Shown here one piece after another: positions 37,193-49,400 of a stretch of 64,000 bases of DNA (within the stretch, counting starts at the first letter, position 1; each line of letters starts with the position of its first letter). The DNA comes from Oryzias latipes. Taxonomy: Eukaryota > Chordata > Actinopteri > Beloniformes > Adrianichthyidae. The stretch spans positions 3,840,619 to 3,904,618 of the forward strand of contig NC_019879.2 of the NCBI RefSeq assembly GCF_002234675.1. Direction: 5' to 3'. The notes below the pieces were generated by a model. It worked only from the letters and a program-made list of their open reading frames with translations. It searched no databases and was not told the origin of the DNA. The position numbers and the translations under genes were made by a program.

Positions 37193-37198
37193 TTTATT
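37193..37198 (-). terminator. rpgr: Poly(A) signal AATAAA for rpgr
   Basis: TTTATT on the plus strand gives AATAAA on the minus strand about 220 bases downstream of the rpgr stop codon at 37420-37422. It is the nearest good signal and implies a short 3' UTR. Confidence 0.55.
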
Positions 37199-37419
37199 TT
37201 CAAATCCTTTGAACTTCAGTGACATGAAAGGCTCACAAATATAATTATTCTATCTACAAATGTCACAAACTGTGGTTGGACTGACCTGAGATCTTTAAGA
37301 ATATCAAGTGAAGCTAAAGTGCAAATATTGCTGCTTGGGCCTCAGTATGGAGTCCATCCATCTGATCCCCTCCCACGTGACTAATGGCGTCCTCGCTGTG
37401 ATGTCACAGGAAGTTGCCC

Positions 37420-40400
37420 TCACTGAATGTCCAGGTATTGAGGCAGAACATCGTTCCAGAACTGCTGGGGGTCTTCCTGTTTCTTCTTCACTGCCGTCTG
37501 CTTCGTCCTCGGCGCTGGCGTGGGCGCTTCTTCCCGTTTGGCTTTTCTGTCCGATGAAGAAGAAGGCTTCTGTGCTTCATCTTTTCCTGTTTTTGCTACT
37601 TCATCTTCCTCTTTCTCCTCCTCTTCTAATTCTACTCCTTCCTCTTCTTCATTTTCTTGTCTTCCTTCCTCCTCCTCTTCATTTCCAACTTCTTCACCCT
37701 CCTCTTCTTCATCTTCTCCCTCCTCTTCCTCTTCATTCACTTCCTCCTCTTCATCTTCATTTCCAACTTCTTCACCCTCCTCTTCTTCATCTTCATTCTC
37801 AACTTCTTCCTCTTCTCCCTCCTCCTCCTTTTCAACTTCTTCACCCTCCTCTTCAACTTCTTCCCCCTCCTGCTCCTCTTCATTTCCAACTTCTTCCCCC
37901 TCCTCCTCCTCTTCATCTCCAACTTCTTCACCCTCCTCCTCTTCATCTTCATTCTCAACTTCTTCCTCTTCTCCCTCCTCCTCCTTTTCAACTTCTTCAC
38001 CCTCCTCTTCATTCACTTCCTCCTCCTCCTCTTCATTTCCAACTTCTTCCCCCTCCTCCTCCTCTTCATCTTCATTTCTAACTTCTTCACCCTCCTCTTC
38101 ATTTTCTTCCTCCTCCTCCTCTTCATTCTCAACTTCTTCCTCTTCTCCCTCCTCCTCCTTTCCAACTTCTTCACCCTCCTCTTCATTTTCTTCTTCCTCG
38201 TCCTGTTCATCTTCATTCTCAACTTCTTCCTCCTCTTCTTCCTCTTCTCCCTCCTCCTCTTTTCCAACTTCTTCACCCTCCTCTTCATTTTCTTCCTCCT
38301 CCTCTTCATCTTCCTCCTCCTCTTCTACACTTTCATCTTCTTCCTCTTCTCCTTCCTCTTCTTCACTCTCCATACCTTCTTTATCTGACTCTCCCTCTTT
38401 GTCGTGTTCTTCATCTGTCTCTTCCTCACTTTCAGTTTGTTTGATTTTACCGTCTTCCTCCAGACTATCCATTTCCTCCTCCTCCTCCTCTTCTTCGGTA
38501 CCAGTAGGTTCCTCTTCTTCCCTTCCCTCATCTTCCTCATCGGTCTCTTCTTCCTTATCGATTGTACTTTCTTCTTCTTCCTCCTCCCCGGTGTATTCTT
38601 CATCTTCCTCTTCTTCCTCTTTGTCATCAGTTGCTTCATCATCTATGGAAGCTTCTTCTTCATTTTCCGTGTCACTGGTTTGCTCTGCCTCTTCTTCAGC
38701 TGAGCGAATCTCTTCCTCGTCATCTTCCTCTCTTGCACTCTCCTCTGCTGACTCCATTTCATGCATCTGACTGTCAGAGGAGTCATCACCTTTTTGTTCC
38801 TCACTTTCCTCCTCTTCCTCACTAAGATCACTTTCTTCCTCACTTTCAGTGGATCCACCAGTGTCACCTTCCTCTTCCTCTTCCTCTTCACTCTTGCTGG
38901 CTGAACTCTCCTTTTCATCTTCACTCACATCACCTCCTACCTCCTCCTCTTCCTGCCCTTCATCACTCAACTCTTCAGCTTCAGACTCCTCTTCCTCCTC
39001 TGCTCCTTCACTTACCTCCGAGTGAGTCTTTCTGTTTTCCCTACTGCTCTCTTCTTCCTCTCTTTCTGATGGATCACTTCCAGCATCTTCCTCATCAGCG
39101 TTGGAGCTTGATTTCTCCTTCCAATCTTCTTCCTCCTTTCCCACATTCTGCTCCTCTTCATCCTGCCGAAGGTTACCCTCTTCTTCAGCCTCTGTGGAGC
39201 TCCTCGTGTCACCTCCCTCCCTGTTCTCCGTCTGCCTTCGTTTCTTGTCAGCATCTGTTGCAGAGTTCTTTTCCTTCTCCTCAGCGGTTTTGCCATCCTC
39301 ATCCTCACTTCTTAAACTTTCTGGAGCATCTTCATCTTCTTTCTCCTGACCGTCTCCTATGAGAGAGCTCACAGGAGCATCTTCTGTCCCGCTCTCCTCC
39401 ATTTTGTTAGAGCTCACATGTGTGGCTGAGGAGGAGATGGACTGAACTTCCTGCTGCCTTGTGAACCGTTTGGCTCCGAGCGGCGTTTTGGGCAGGGAGG
39501 GGGTGTCTTTGTCACTGTCTGAATGGAAACTTACCACATTGGTCATGGCCTCGCTGAGGAACCCTGCAGCGGCGCCGGCCATCCCCATGGCGGGAAGAAG
39601 CGACGCAGCATCTTGAAAATGCTCTTCCCATCCCGATTTCTGCTCCTTCAGAATCTGAGCCTCTTTTCGGTCCACCTCATCCGGGAGCGACTCGGCACCT
39701 GCAGGATGAGGGCTTTGAGGGGATTTGTCCCCGCTGACAGAAAGCACCTCTGTTCTTTTAGGGCTTTGTGAGGAAAACCCGTCATGATGCGACGCTTTAG
39801 TCTTCTTTTTCTTCTTATCTTCTAAGCCTGGACTGACGACCTTAGGTTCTCCTGGTTTAGTGCCGAGTCTCGCTTTACCTTCAGATTCTTCATCTTCCTT
39901 CCCTTTAGGTAGCGTCCGCTTATTTGCCGACTGCACTTTGATTTCTCGAGCTGCTTTTTTTACGCTTTTGGTTGAGCTTTTACTGTCTGGCTTAGCCTTT
40001 GGCTCCTGACATTGTCCTTCACGCTTCCCAGACATGACTTCCTTAGTATGAACTTCAGCCCGCTGTTTACCACAGGACGGCTGTTTTTCTGGCTCCAGTT
40101 TAGAGCTGCGACTTTTCGCCGGTGCAGCTTTGACCATGCGCTTTTGCTTTGTCGGTGTTAAGTCCACTCCGGTCTCCTGTTGCATCTTCACACCTGATTC
40201 CACCATATTGTTCCAGGATGTTTGATCAGTGAGAGCATAAGTGTTAACTTCATTCCTGCGTGGGAGCTTCAGGGTTGATGAGGAAATTTTCTCCTTTACC
40301 TCTTCCTTGTTGGCATCCATATCCTCTTTCCCTTCAGTCACTGCCTTCTGGACCTCTGGATACCAAAGGAGCTCGCTTCTCTTTCCGTGGTTTGCTGTTC

Positions 40401-43400
40401 CCAAACTTGAGAGCCTTTTTTTGGTTTTTATTGTCTTCTTGTGGATGTTCTCTTGGTTGGACAGGAATCTGTGCTTCCTTGTCCTCGTCTTTGTTGCTTC
40501 TTTCTTCATAGAGCTGGACAGAGGATCTGTTGTTGAGGCTTTTTGGCCGTATGGATCCTGTTTCTCATCAAAATAGAACACTTGTTTCCCCTTTGAAACT
40601 CGTCCGTGAGATCTGTCCTTTTGGTCTACCTGTTAAGACACAGCGAAACACATTTTTAAAGCAGACATTTAAAAAAGGAGAGGGTATAAATGTTCAATGC
40701 TGCCCAATACCTTTTTAAAAAGGGTAAAAAGGCACATCCCCATGAGAAATTAAGGGTTGATTCCCTTTGGGATTCTTGATTTTTCAAGAAACACATGAAG
40801 TATACATCATAGAAGTCAAACCATTGCAGCATCTTATTAGCAAAACAGGCCTGATGACCCATGTGGCTTATGGTCAATTGTCATGCTCAACACCTTGACA
40901 GGAAATGCGGACAAACAAGCCCAACAGTTGTTAGGATCCGCCTAAGAAGTCATCCATCAAGCAAAAATCCAAATTTTTAAATAAAGGTTAAAAAAAAGTT
41001 AGGTTTATAAAAGGGAAAAATACTCTCAACTCGTTTACTTTAGATTTTAAAGGGTAAGTTGATGAGTTGGTCTGCCGAATTTCAGACTGAAAAATTGCTG
41101 TTGTTTAATAATGATTAGCAATACATAGATTTCTATTAGGGGTGTAACAATTAATCGATGAATCATGTGTCTTGTTGAATCGATCTGTCTGAGGCAGAAT
41201 AGAATAGAATCGACCTACACCATTAAAAAATGATTTCAAAATAAAATAAACTGATAATCGAAATTGGAAACTACCACATGGATTGAGACATGGTACGTTT
41301 ATTTTCCTAAAACATAAAAACCACCAAGTGCATCACTTATGAATGGAAAAAATAAACTTTTTGAGCTTTTAAGTGTATTATAATGTTCATTACTAACAAA
41401 AAGAAAGCCCAAAACAGTTTTTTGATCCATTCACACATTTCTGAGCATTCCTCTAAAAACGCACCAGCCCTCTCCCAACCCACCAACCAACTCATCCTTA
41501 ATTAAAAATTCGTTATTTTCTGTGCCAAATACATTCTCATATGGATACTAATGGCATAGACACCTGCATTCTTGTTTATTTGTACACATATTGAATTTAC
41601 ACTTTATTATCTTACAAGAATTACCTGCACTGTTCAGTACCAGGTATTTATCTCAGAGTCAAACTGATTGAAGTTTGTTTTAAAAGATGTCCTGGATTTC
41701 CTTTAGGTCAGTTCAAAATGAAACAAAATTGAAAGTGAATCAACAACCAGAAATATTGAAACGAATCATTGCTACAATGAATCATTACACCCCTAATTTC
41801 TATATCCTTGGCTTTGTGGACTCGTATGTAAAATACATCTTCACAAACCTGGCTTGATGGTGTGACAGCCTAAGAAAACTCCCAGAATTCATCTTTCCGG
41901 TTTGCTTACTTTAACACTGGATGTGGACTCACAGATGAAATGTGGAGAGACTCCTGGCAATTTTTCCAAAGCGCAGAGCGTCTTCACATGAGAATGTTTG
42001 AGCAAGAGCTTTGAGCATTTTATTATTTTTCTGCAACCCAGGCACAAACGTCTGATTAGTTTTTCCCCTCAGTTCTAAAACAAGGCAGGACGTTTCTTCA
42101 CAAACACGTATGCACATCTGCTTTCCAGAAAACACACACATAGAGTGCATGTGCTGATGTGTGCACATTTCCTGGAAAATCTGCGCGTCTGTGTTTTCTG
42201 CCCTGGAGAGACTTTCACTTCCAAAGGAAGGAGGAGGAGGAGGAGGAGGACCCTCGAACCGGATGAATCTCTGGGTGGAAAGATGTTTGCTTTCTGCATT
42301 TAAGTGAAGCACTTTCACACAAAATCGTCTCACCGTGTTTGGGGAAAAGTCACCTCGTTTTTGCACATCCTGAGTGGCTCGTCTGTGCAAAGCCTCTCCC
42401 TCTGTAACAGCAGATAGGACTTTGTCATTGCAGCTCCTTTCTCACGGGGGACATTTCTGTTAGCACCACAAGTTACCAGCTTGCATTGAGGCAGAATCCT
42501 CTTTCTCGCTGATGTTTTCATCAAAAGTCTGCCGCGTGGGTCTGCTGGGCTCTTTAGGTGGTAAAGGATAGAACAGTTTGCCGCTTAGGGCCTTTTGGGA
42601 GCTTGCTGCTTTCTTGGCCCTCGTTTGAGCCCTCTTTTCACTAGGTACTGCCTTCTTGGGAGTACATTTGATGGATTTAGGTGAAAGTAAAGAAGAAGGC
42701 AACTGTGCGGGTTTAGACGTTAAGCAGCCAGAGGCAGAAGCTTTACTCCGACTTGATGACACAGATCGAGAACTGGATGGCTTTGAGGATAAAGCTGGAC
42801 TCAAAGGGGATACGGACTGAGATCTGGGGGATAGAAGCGGGCTTTCTCCTGACTTCAGCATGGAGGATGATGGGGGTTTAACCATATCCTTTAGAGTTTG
42901 GATATTTCGAGATATTTTCCAGGAACTGTTCAGGAAGTCTGAATCAAGACGAGGGAGTTTGAGAAACATGTCTCCGAGCATCTCCTGAGAAAGTTTCTGG
43001 AAAAAGGAGACAACAACACATCAGAGTTTTGAACTGTATCTGATTTATCAACTTTCACTGTAGTGGTGGTGATTTGATGCAACACTGCCTCCTAAAGGTC
43101 ATGTGCTATTACTGCAACCATTTAAAATTTAAATTGTGCATAATTTCTCCCCTTATATTTTCACATAAACTTCATAACTTTTAAAACAGAAGACAATTTT
43201 GAACATTTGGACATATGTGTAAATAGGTATCATTTATTTAAATAAGTAAAACATGTTTGTATTTTTTTTCGTACTTGTCCAACAGCTGAGCAAACAGATG
43301 AAAGCTGAAGGCCTCTTGTGTTGGACAGGGGGTTGTAAATATTCTGACACACAAGGTGTATATTTGAATGAACCCCTTTTGTAATTTAGGCTAAACTTTA

Positions 43401-46400
43401 TTTGACTTTTATATTGATTATATTTGTAACCATTTTTTGTTGGACTGGACAGAAAAGAAGATAGAGGGATGTGTGTGTGTGTGTGTGTGGGGGGGGGGGG
43501 GCACAAAAAGTAAGGGGGTAAGGGGGGGGGGGGGGTAGGGAAATAAGAGGATGATTATAGAAGGGGGAAGTTTGCTGTCAGGTGTAAATGTAAGGTCTAA
43601 AAGGGGCGGGGCCTGTCCACAGTTGGTAGCACTAAAATGTTATCAATGTTTTCACAGACTAACATGTCAACATTTACACAAAAGGACTACAGTTCACACA
43701 CGCATACTTATGCATACAGACCAACACATGTAAAGCATTTGATTCGGTCACACAAACTATTTGTGCAACAAATTGTGGATGATAGAATGTAAATTAAAAA
43801 AAAATTAATAAAAACATGCAGGGTGCCCGGTCATCCCCACACCAAGACCCCCGCTGAAGTGGCAGTGGTAGCCAGGACCCTCCCAGACACCAGTGTGGTA
43901 TAATTCCCTGCCGGGCAATCACATCAGCCACCCAGTCCGGGGCCAGCAGGACCGTCACAGGGGCCCCCCCAACGCCACAGAGTAGTAAAGCACAGGAACG
44001 CAGAGAGGGCAAGCTCCAGCCCAACCAGAAGAATAGCCCCCCCGGCACACCAAGGGGCCCCGCCCCAAGATGAGGAGCCCACCATCACCAAGGAGTTCTG
44101 AGCATCTCCTCACCCCCAAGCGTGGTAAACAGTATTCATTTTTTCTTTCAAAATCAAGAAATTTTCATCAAAAATGATAAGTTATTCCAAAGTTCTGAGA
44201 CGGCAAGAAAAAAATATCAATCTAAACGCACATTTTTTCTATAAGCTAGAAAGAATGTATGTAGAAAGAAGATGTTCCTACTTTCTCTCTGTGGCGTGCT
44301 CGAGCAGCTAAAGCCGACAATGGAAACACTGGAGACAGACTGATCAGCTGCTCTTTCAAGGGAATTTCTGCACAACTCGACAACAGGAAGTTCTCCATCG
44401 ATTTGAAATCCTTCCCCAGAACTTCGTGGGCTCTCGCTGGTCTGGGAGCTGCCAAAACCAGCATGTGGTGGTCGCCGCAGGACACCTACACATCAGAGGA
44501 CACACGGGAACAGCAGGTTAACATGCTTGGATTGTTCTATGAACCTCACCTATTCAGGATAAGGAAAAAGGTTGGAAGTTTCAGCTTCCTGCTAACCTAA
44601 CATAAGTACATCTGAATTAGAGGTTCATGGCCATTGAAGTGTGTGCTATCAGAATCAACACACTTCGCGGAAGCAAACATCTGACGCGAAGCGGCCATAA
44701 ACCCGATTATACCATGGTCACTTACAAAAGACATAAACATTCAATCAGTTTTTAGTTCTTTATTCTAGTTATTTTTTTTTTATTCTCAAAAAGCCAACTC
44801 TTTGTTACGTGGCGCAGCCTCGTTGGTACGTGACAAGGCGCCGCTTAGCCGGCTGAGCCGGTACCGACCTCAACTGCAGCGGCAAATGAAAGGGATATTT
44901 ATGCTGATCGGAATGATGGGAAAGCATCAGTACAGAGAGAAAGTTCCCCTCTAACCGCACTTTTTTGTCCAGATGATGAAGCAAAAGTTTGTTTCAAAGA
45001 AGCCACAGCAGTGATACAAAACATTTAAGCTTTGTGACCGGAACTTCTTTTTTAGGCGTGCGGTTATCACTGTGGTATATCACTTTTTAATGCACACCCA
45101 GCAGCCAATCAGAATCAAATATTTAGCCAGACCATGGTATAATTAAGCTTATACAATTGTCCTTCGCGTCGGACAGTTCAGGCTTCCACGGCGTGCGTTA
45201 AAAAGTAATAATGCACACTTCGTTGGCCATTAACCCTTACTTATACCATGGTCCGGGTAAATACTCGATTCTGATTGGCTGCTGGGTGTGCGTTAAAAAA
45301 AAACGTTACTGTGACAACGCGCCGCACCACGTAACAAATAGTCTGCTTTTCGTAAAAAAAGCGATCCAAATCGGAAAAAAACAAGAATTAAGGACTAAAA
45401 ACTGGATAATATGTATTGCTTTTGAAGGGCCAAGGTCTAAGCGGGTTAATGGCCTTCGCAGTGTGCATTATCACTTTTTAACGCACTTCGCGTAGGACGG
45501 TTCAGGCTTTCACGGCGTGCGTTAAAAAGTGATAATGCACACTTCGTTGGCCATTAACCCTTACTTAATTATTATTAAAAACAGTTATTTTATTGGCTGC
45601 ATTTGTGTTACATCTTTTTTGCAATTAAATGTACTGATTTTTAGAAAGACAAGAATTTAAAACTGAGAATCTTAGGAATTTACTCACACTGGATACCTGC
45701 TAAAAACAAATCAAGTGCAACACAGTAACAAGGGGAAGGAAAAAAAGAAGGGAACCATAAATAAGAGGTCCAGAAGAAGATCTATTAATAACTAAATAAG
45801 AAACATAAATAAATAAATAAAGTCACAGAGGTCTCACTGAACCCCCTGCGGTCTTCCTCTGTTTGAGACCACATTCTGAGAGTTACATCTTCAGCACCAT
45901 GGATCTGTGCAGAGGACAACATCAATATCAACATCAACAGCCAACGATCATTTTCTTTACCGCTGTCAAGCCGGCGGGGAAAGCAACTCATTCAAGATCA
46001 AGTGAGGCAAGTCAGAAAGACGCAGCAGAGACGGTGAAAGGGTCACCATCACCATCTCCCAGAGGGTTCACACTCCTTCGCATTCCCAAAACACGTGAGA
46101 AAAAGTTCCAACGTGGCAAAGTTTGCAATAGGGGTCAGTTCTAATTTTCACATTATGACGCCTGTGTGGTGTCATACATATGGATAAAGTTGAAGGGAAT
46201 CCATTTCAATTGCTTAACTACATTCCAGATGTCATTTGAGTCAAGTTCTGAAATATCTCCACTCCAAAGAAGGTCCAACTCCAGTGGGTCGTAAGAACTT
46301 TTTACTGTAAACCTGTATAGTTTGAAGGCAGTTCCTTCCCCTCTAGGGGTTTCACATAAAAGCTGAAGTAACGGGTTTTCTGTAGGGGGCAAATGCCAGG

Positions 46401-49400
46401 ACACAGCAGGTTTTCACGGCAGTTGTAAACAGAAAAAGAGAACAGGACGTTGCAGATTAAACTGTGCAGAAAGCTCTAATTCTGTTCAATTTGACTTACT
46501 GTATTTCCTATTTGGAATCCGTCAGCGAATCTTAGCTGTTTTCCAAAACCTAATTAATAAAAAGTTATTCTGGCAGTTCAAAAATAAAACAATGGCGATC
46601 TCTTACCGACTGAACGTGGAACTTGAGGAACTGTGTGCACAGAGTTGGGCTGAACTGGTTGACAAAGTTCTCCTCCGTTAAACCCAGTTTTCCATGACGA
46701 CCATCACCAAACGTGTACAACAGCCCGCCATCTGTGTAGGAGGACAGATGGGACAGAGGAAAACTGAAGCCTTATGTTTCTCTGTCGCATTCACATTTTA
46801 GGAAACTGCAGTTTATTTGTTTCAGTGATTGGAAATTAGTAGATAATTGGTTAATTGCTATAAAGCGTTCAACTTTTGTTTTCCTGTTTCTCTTTCTTCA
46901 TTATAGTATCATCCACCATTTCTTGGCACTTAACTCCTACAATTTTTCAGCTATTTTAACCATTCAACTACTAAAATGTTCAGCTCTTTCAGCTTTTTTT
47001 AGCTATGACTTTTGGTCCTTCAAAGCCTTGAACTACTCAAGATATTCCAGGATTCCCAGGATATTTGCCTCCCTTGAAATACATGGGGAATCCTTGGTGC
47101 AGAAACTCGCTGGTTCGATACCCAGCTCTGGCATTTGTCACAATCATTTATTTTTTGTTATTGTGCTGTTTTCACTTTATTTATGTTCAACTTTGATAAT
47201 TTCTTGATTTAATTTTCTTTTGTGCCAATTATTACCCTTTAAGTTTCATTGTCATTATAACATAATATAGCAATCAACCCTGCATTTTCTTCTGGAAATG
47301 TGGCTCCTTCTAGTTGCATTTTGATCTTCAATAGATGACCAAAAAAATGATATGATTGTCAAATTATTTGTATGTTGTTAAAACATTGCAACAAATCCCT
47401 TACCAAATGGGAGCACTAAGACATGTGTTGTTCTAAATGATTATTGTAAAGTACAAATTACCTGTAGCTTTAAAGAAATAAAGTAAAATAGCTCATTTCT
47501 CAATGATCGTAAATGATCTTTTACATTCATCAGAAACACCTTTCTAAATACTAAACTTAAAAAAGGTTCTTTCAGAATATAAAAACGTTGAAAAAGGTTC
47601 TAAGCCACCTATGAGCATTGCTCTTTTCGGCTCCGTTTACGTGCAGATGGGTTAGAACAGTATTACCCATGATCCCGCATGGGACAGGAGTGATTTTCAA
47701 AGATGGCTCACTTGTGATCACGGCGGTGTGATTCTCTCCACAGGCGATCTGCCTGACGCTGCACTTATGAAAGTGTTGCAGGGGTTTTGGCCAAGGAGCT
47801 TCAAACAGAAATGTTCCGTGGCCCAGCTGACCGTACCGACCGCCGCCGAACGTGAACACGTCCTCTCCTGGGACAGAGAGAGGCAGACGGGAGTCCAGAA
47901 CCACGACTGAGAATGGGTCCATTCACCAAAGAAAAGTTTCTCATGGGTATAGAGCATTTCTATAAATAAATAAATAACATTCTTCAAGTTAGGAAAAAAA
48001 TTTAATTAACAAATATTTTAATAGAAAAATTTAATAAGAAATAAGGTTTAATACGGTTAAATGATAGTCTTAAGACTATATACATTCGCTCCCTTTCAAA
48101 CAAACAATGAATCAAACTCTATTGGACAATCATTTTATTTAATGGTTTCAATGTGCCATGTACTGTATGTTTTTATTTCTAATCATTTTATGACTTAATA
48201 TCTAAACTAGGCTTGATATATCTATGCTTATACCATGGTCTGGGTGAATACTCTATTCTGATTGGCACTGGGTGTGCATTAAAAAGTGATAACTCAAAAA
48301 AGAAGTTCCGGTCACATAGCTTAAATGTTTTGTATCACTGCGCTTCCTCGTTCAAAACAGACTTTAGCTTCATCATCTGGACAAAAACAAGCGGTTAGAG
48401 GTGAACTTTCTCTCTGAACTGAGGCTTTATTTAACCCGCATAAATATATCACTTTATAGCGCCGGAACATGACTGCGGCAGTGGTGTGGCGCCTTGTCAC
48501 GGTTTCAAATAATCCACTTTTTGGAGAAAAATAACGATCCAAATCAGAAAAATAACAAGAATGAAGGACTAAAAACTGATTGAATATATATTTCTTTTGT
48601 AAGTGACCATGGTATAAGTGGGTTAATGGCTGACGAAGTGTGCATTATCAGCATTAACGCGCGTTAATGCTGATAATGCACACTTCGTCAGCCATTAACC
48701 CATTCATATTTTCTTGTCATTGCTTGAAATAAATGGCATTAACGTGTTGGGCAGTATAATTTCTGGTGGTCTTGCTGTCAGACGAGCCATGACAGAGCGA
48801 ACGCTGTGGCAGCTGCAGCTCACACGTCTTCTTCTACCCCAACCTCCTGAATATTCAAATAATCATCCCTTCAGCAGTGTGCGTCTTATTGCATAAATCC
48901 GTCAGCCTGCATCACATTTGAATGGAAAGGTGCCATTAGTCTTCATTTATTCCGTGGTTTCATTGCAGGTTTTTTCCCCCCTTCATGCATTACTTGCCTC
49001 ACCTCTCGACTGCCTCTTTTTGCAAAAGTCAGTTATCAGCAAAGCAGGGAATTTCCTTTTCTAATCATTGAAGCATCTGGAACTTCACTGACAGAACACT
49101 CCTAAAATACCCTTAGAAAAATATTCTAAAAGCATTTTAACTTTGCTGTTTTTGTAGAATTTTTTTTTATTATTCTACCAGGAAGTGAACCAGCAAACAT
49201 CCCTGCAGCTGTGATTTGTCTTTGATGACATTTGCAGCTTTTTAACCAGCTTTTGTTGACATTGTTAGCAGACTGTTGAAGGCCAATCTCTTCACTGAAG
49301 CAGCACTAAATTAGAATGACTTTAAATATCAGATTTGGTTATTTTGTAAGCGTGATCTTAGACAGCACCAACCTTTTTGTTGTCATGGAAATCTTATCCT

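Noticed and set aside
37520-38770. 416-residue Ser-rich frame and other long plus-strand frames (37308-38081, 37657-38388)
   Set aside because: They are the complement of the Glu-rich rpgr ORF15 tract; GAA/GAG repeats read backwards give TCC/TTC repeats. There is no start context or family match.
41943-42040. Possible extra rpgr exon between 42477 and 40625 (98 bases with GCAG acceptor and GTGAGT donor)
   Set aside because: The length would fit, but the frame required by the upstream exon hits TAA at once. The direct junction 42477 to 40625 keeps frame without it.
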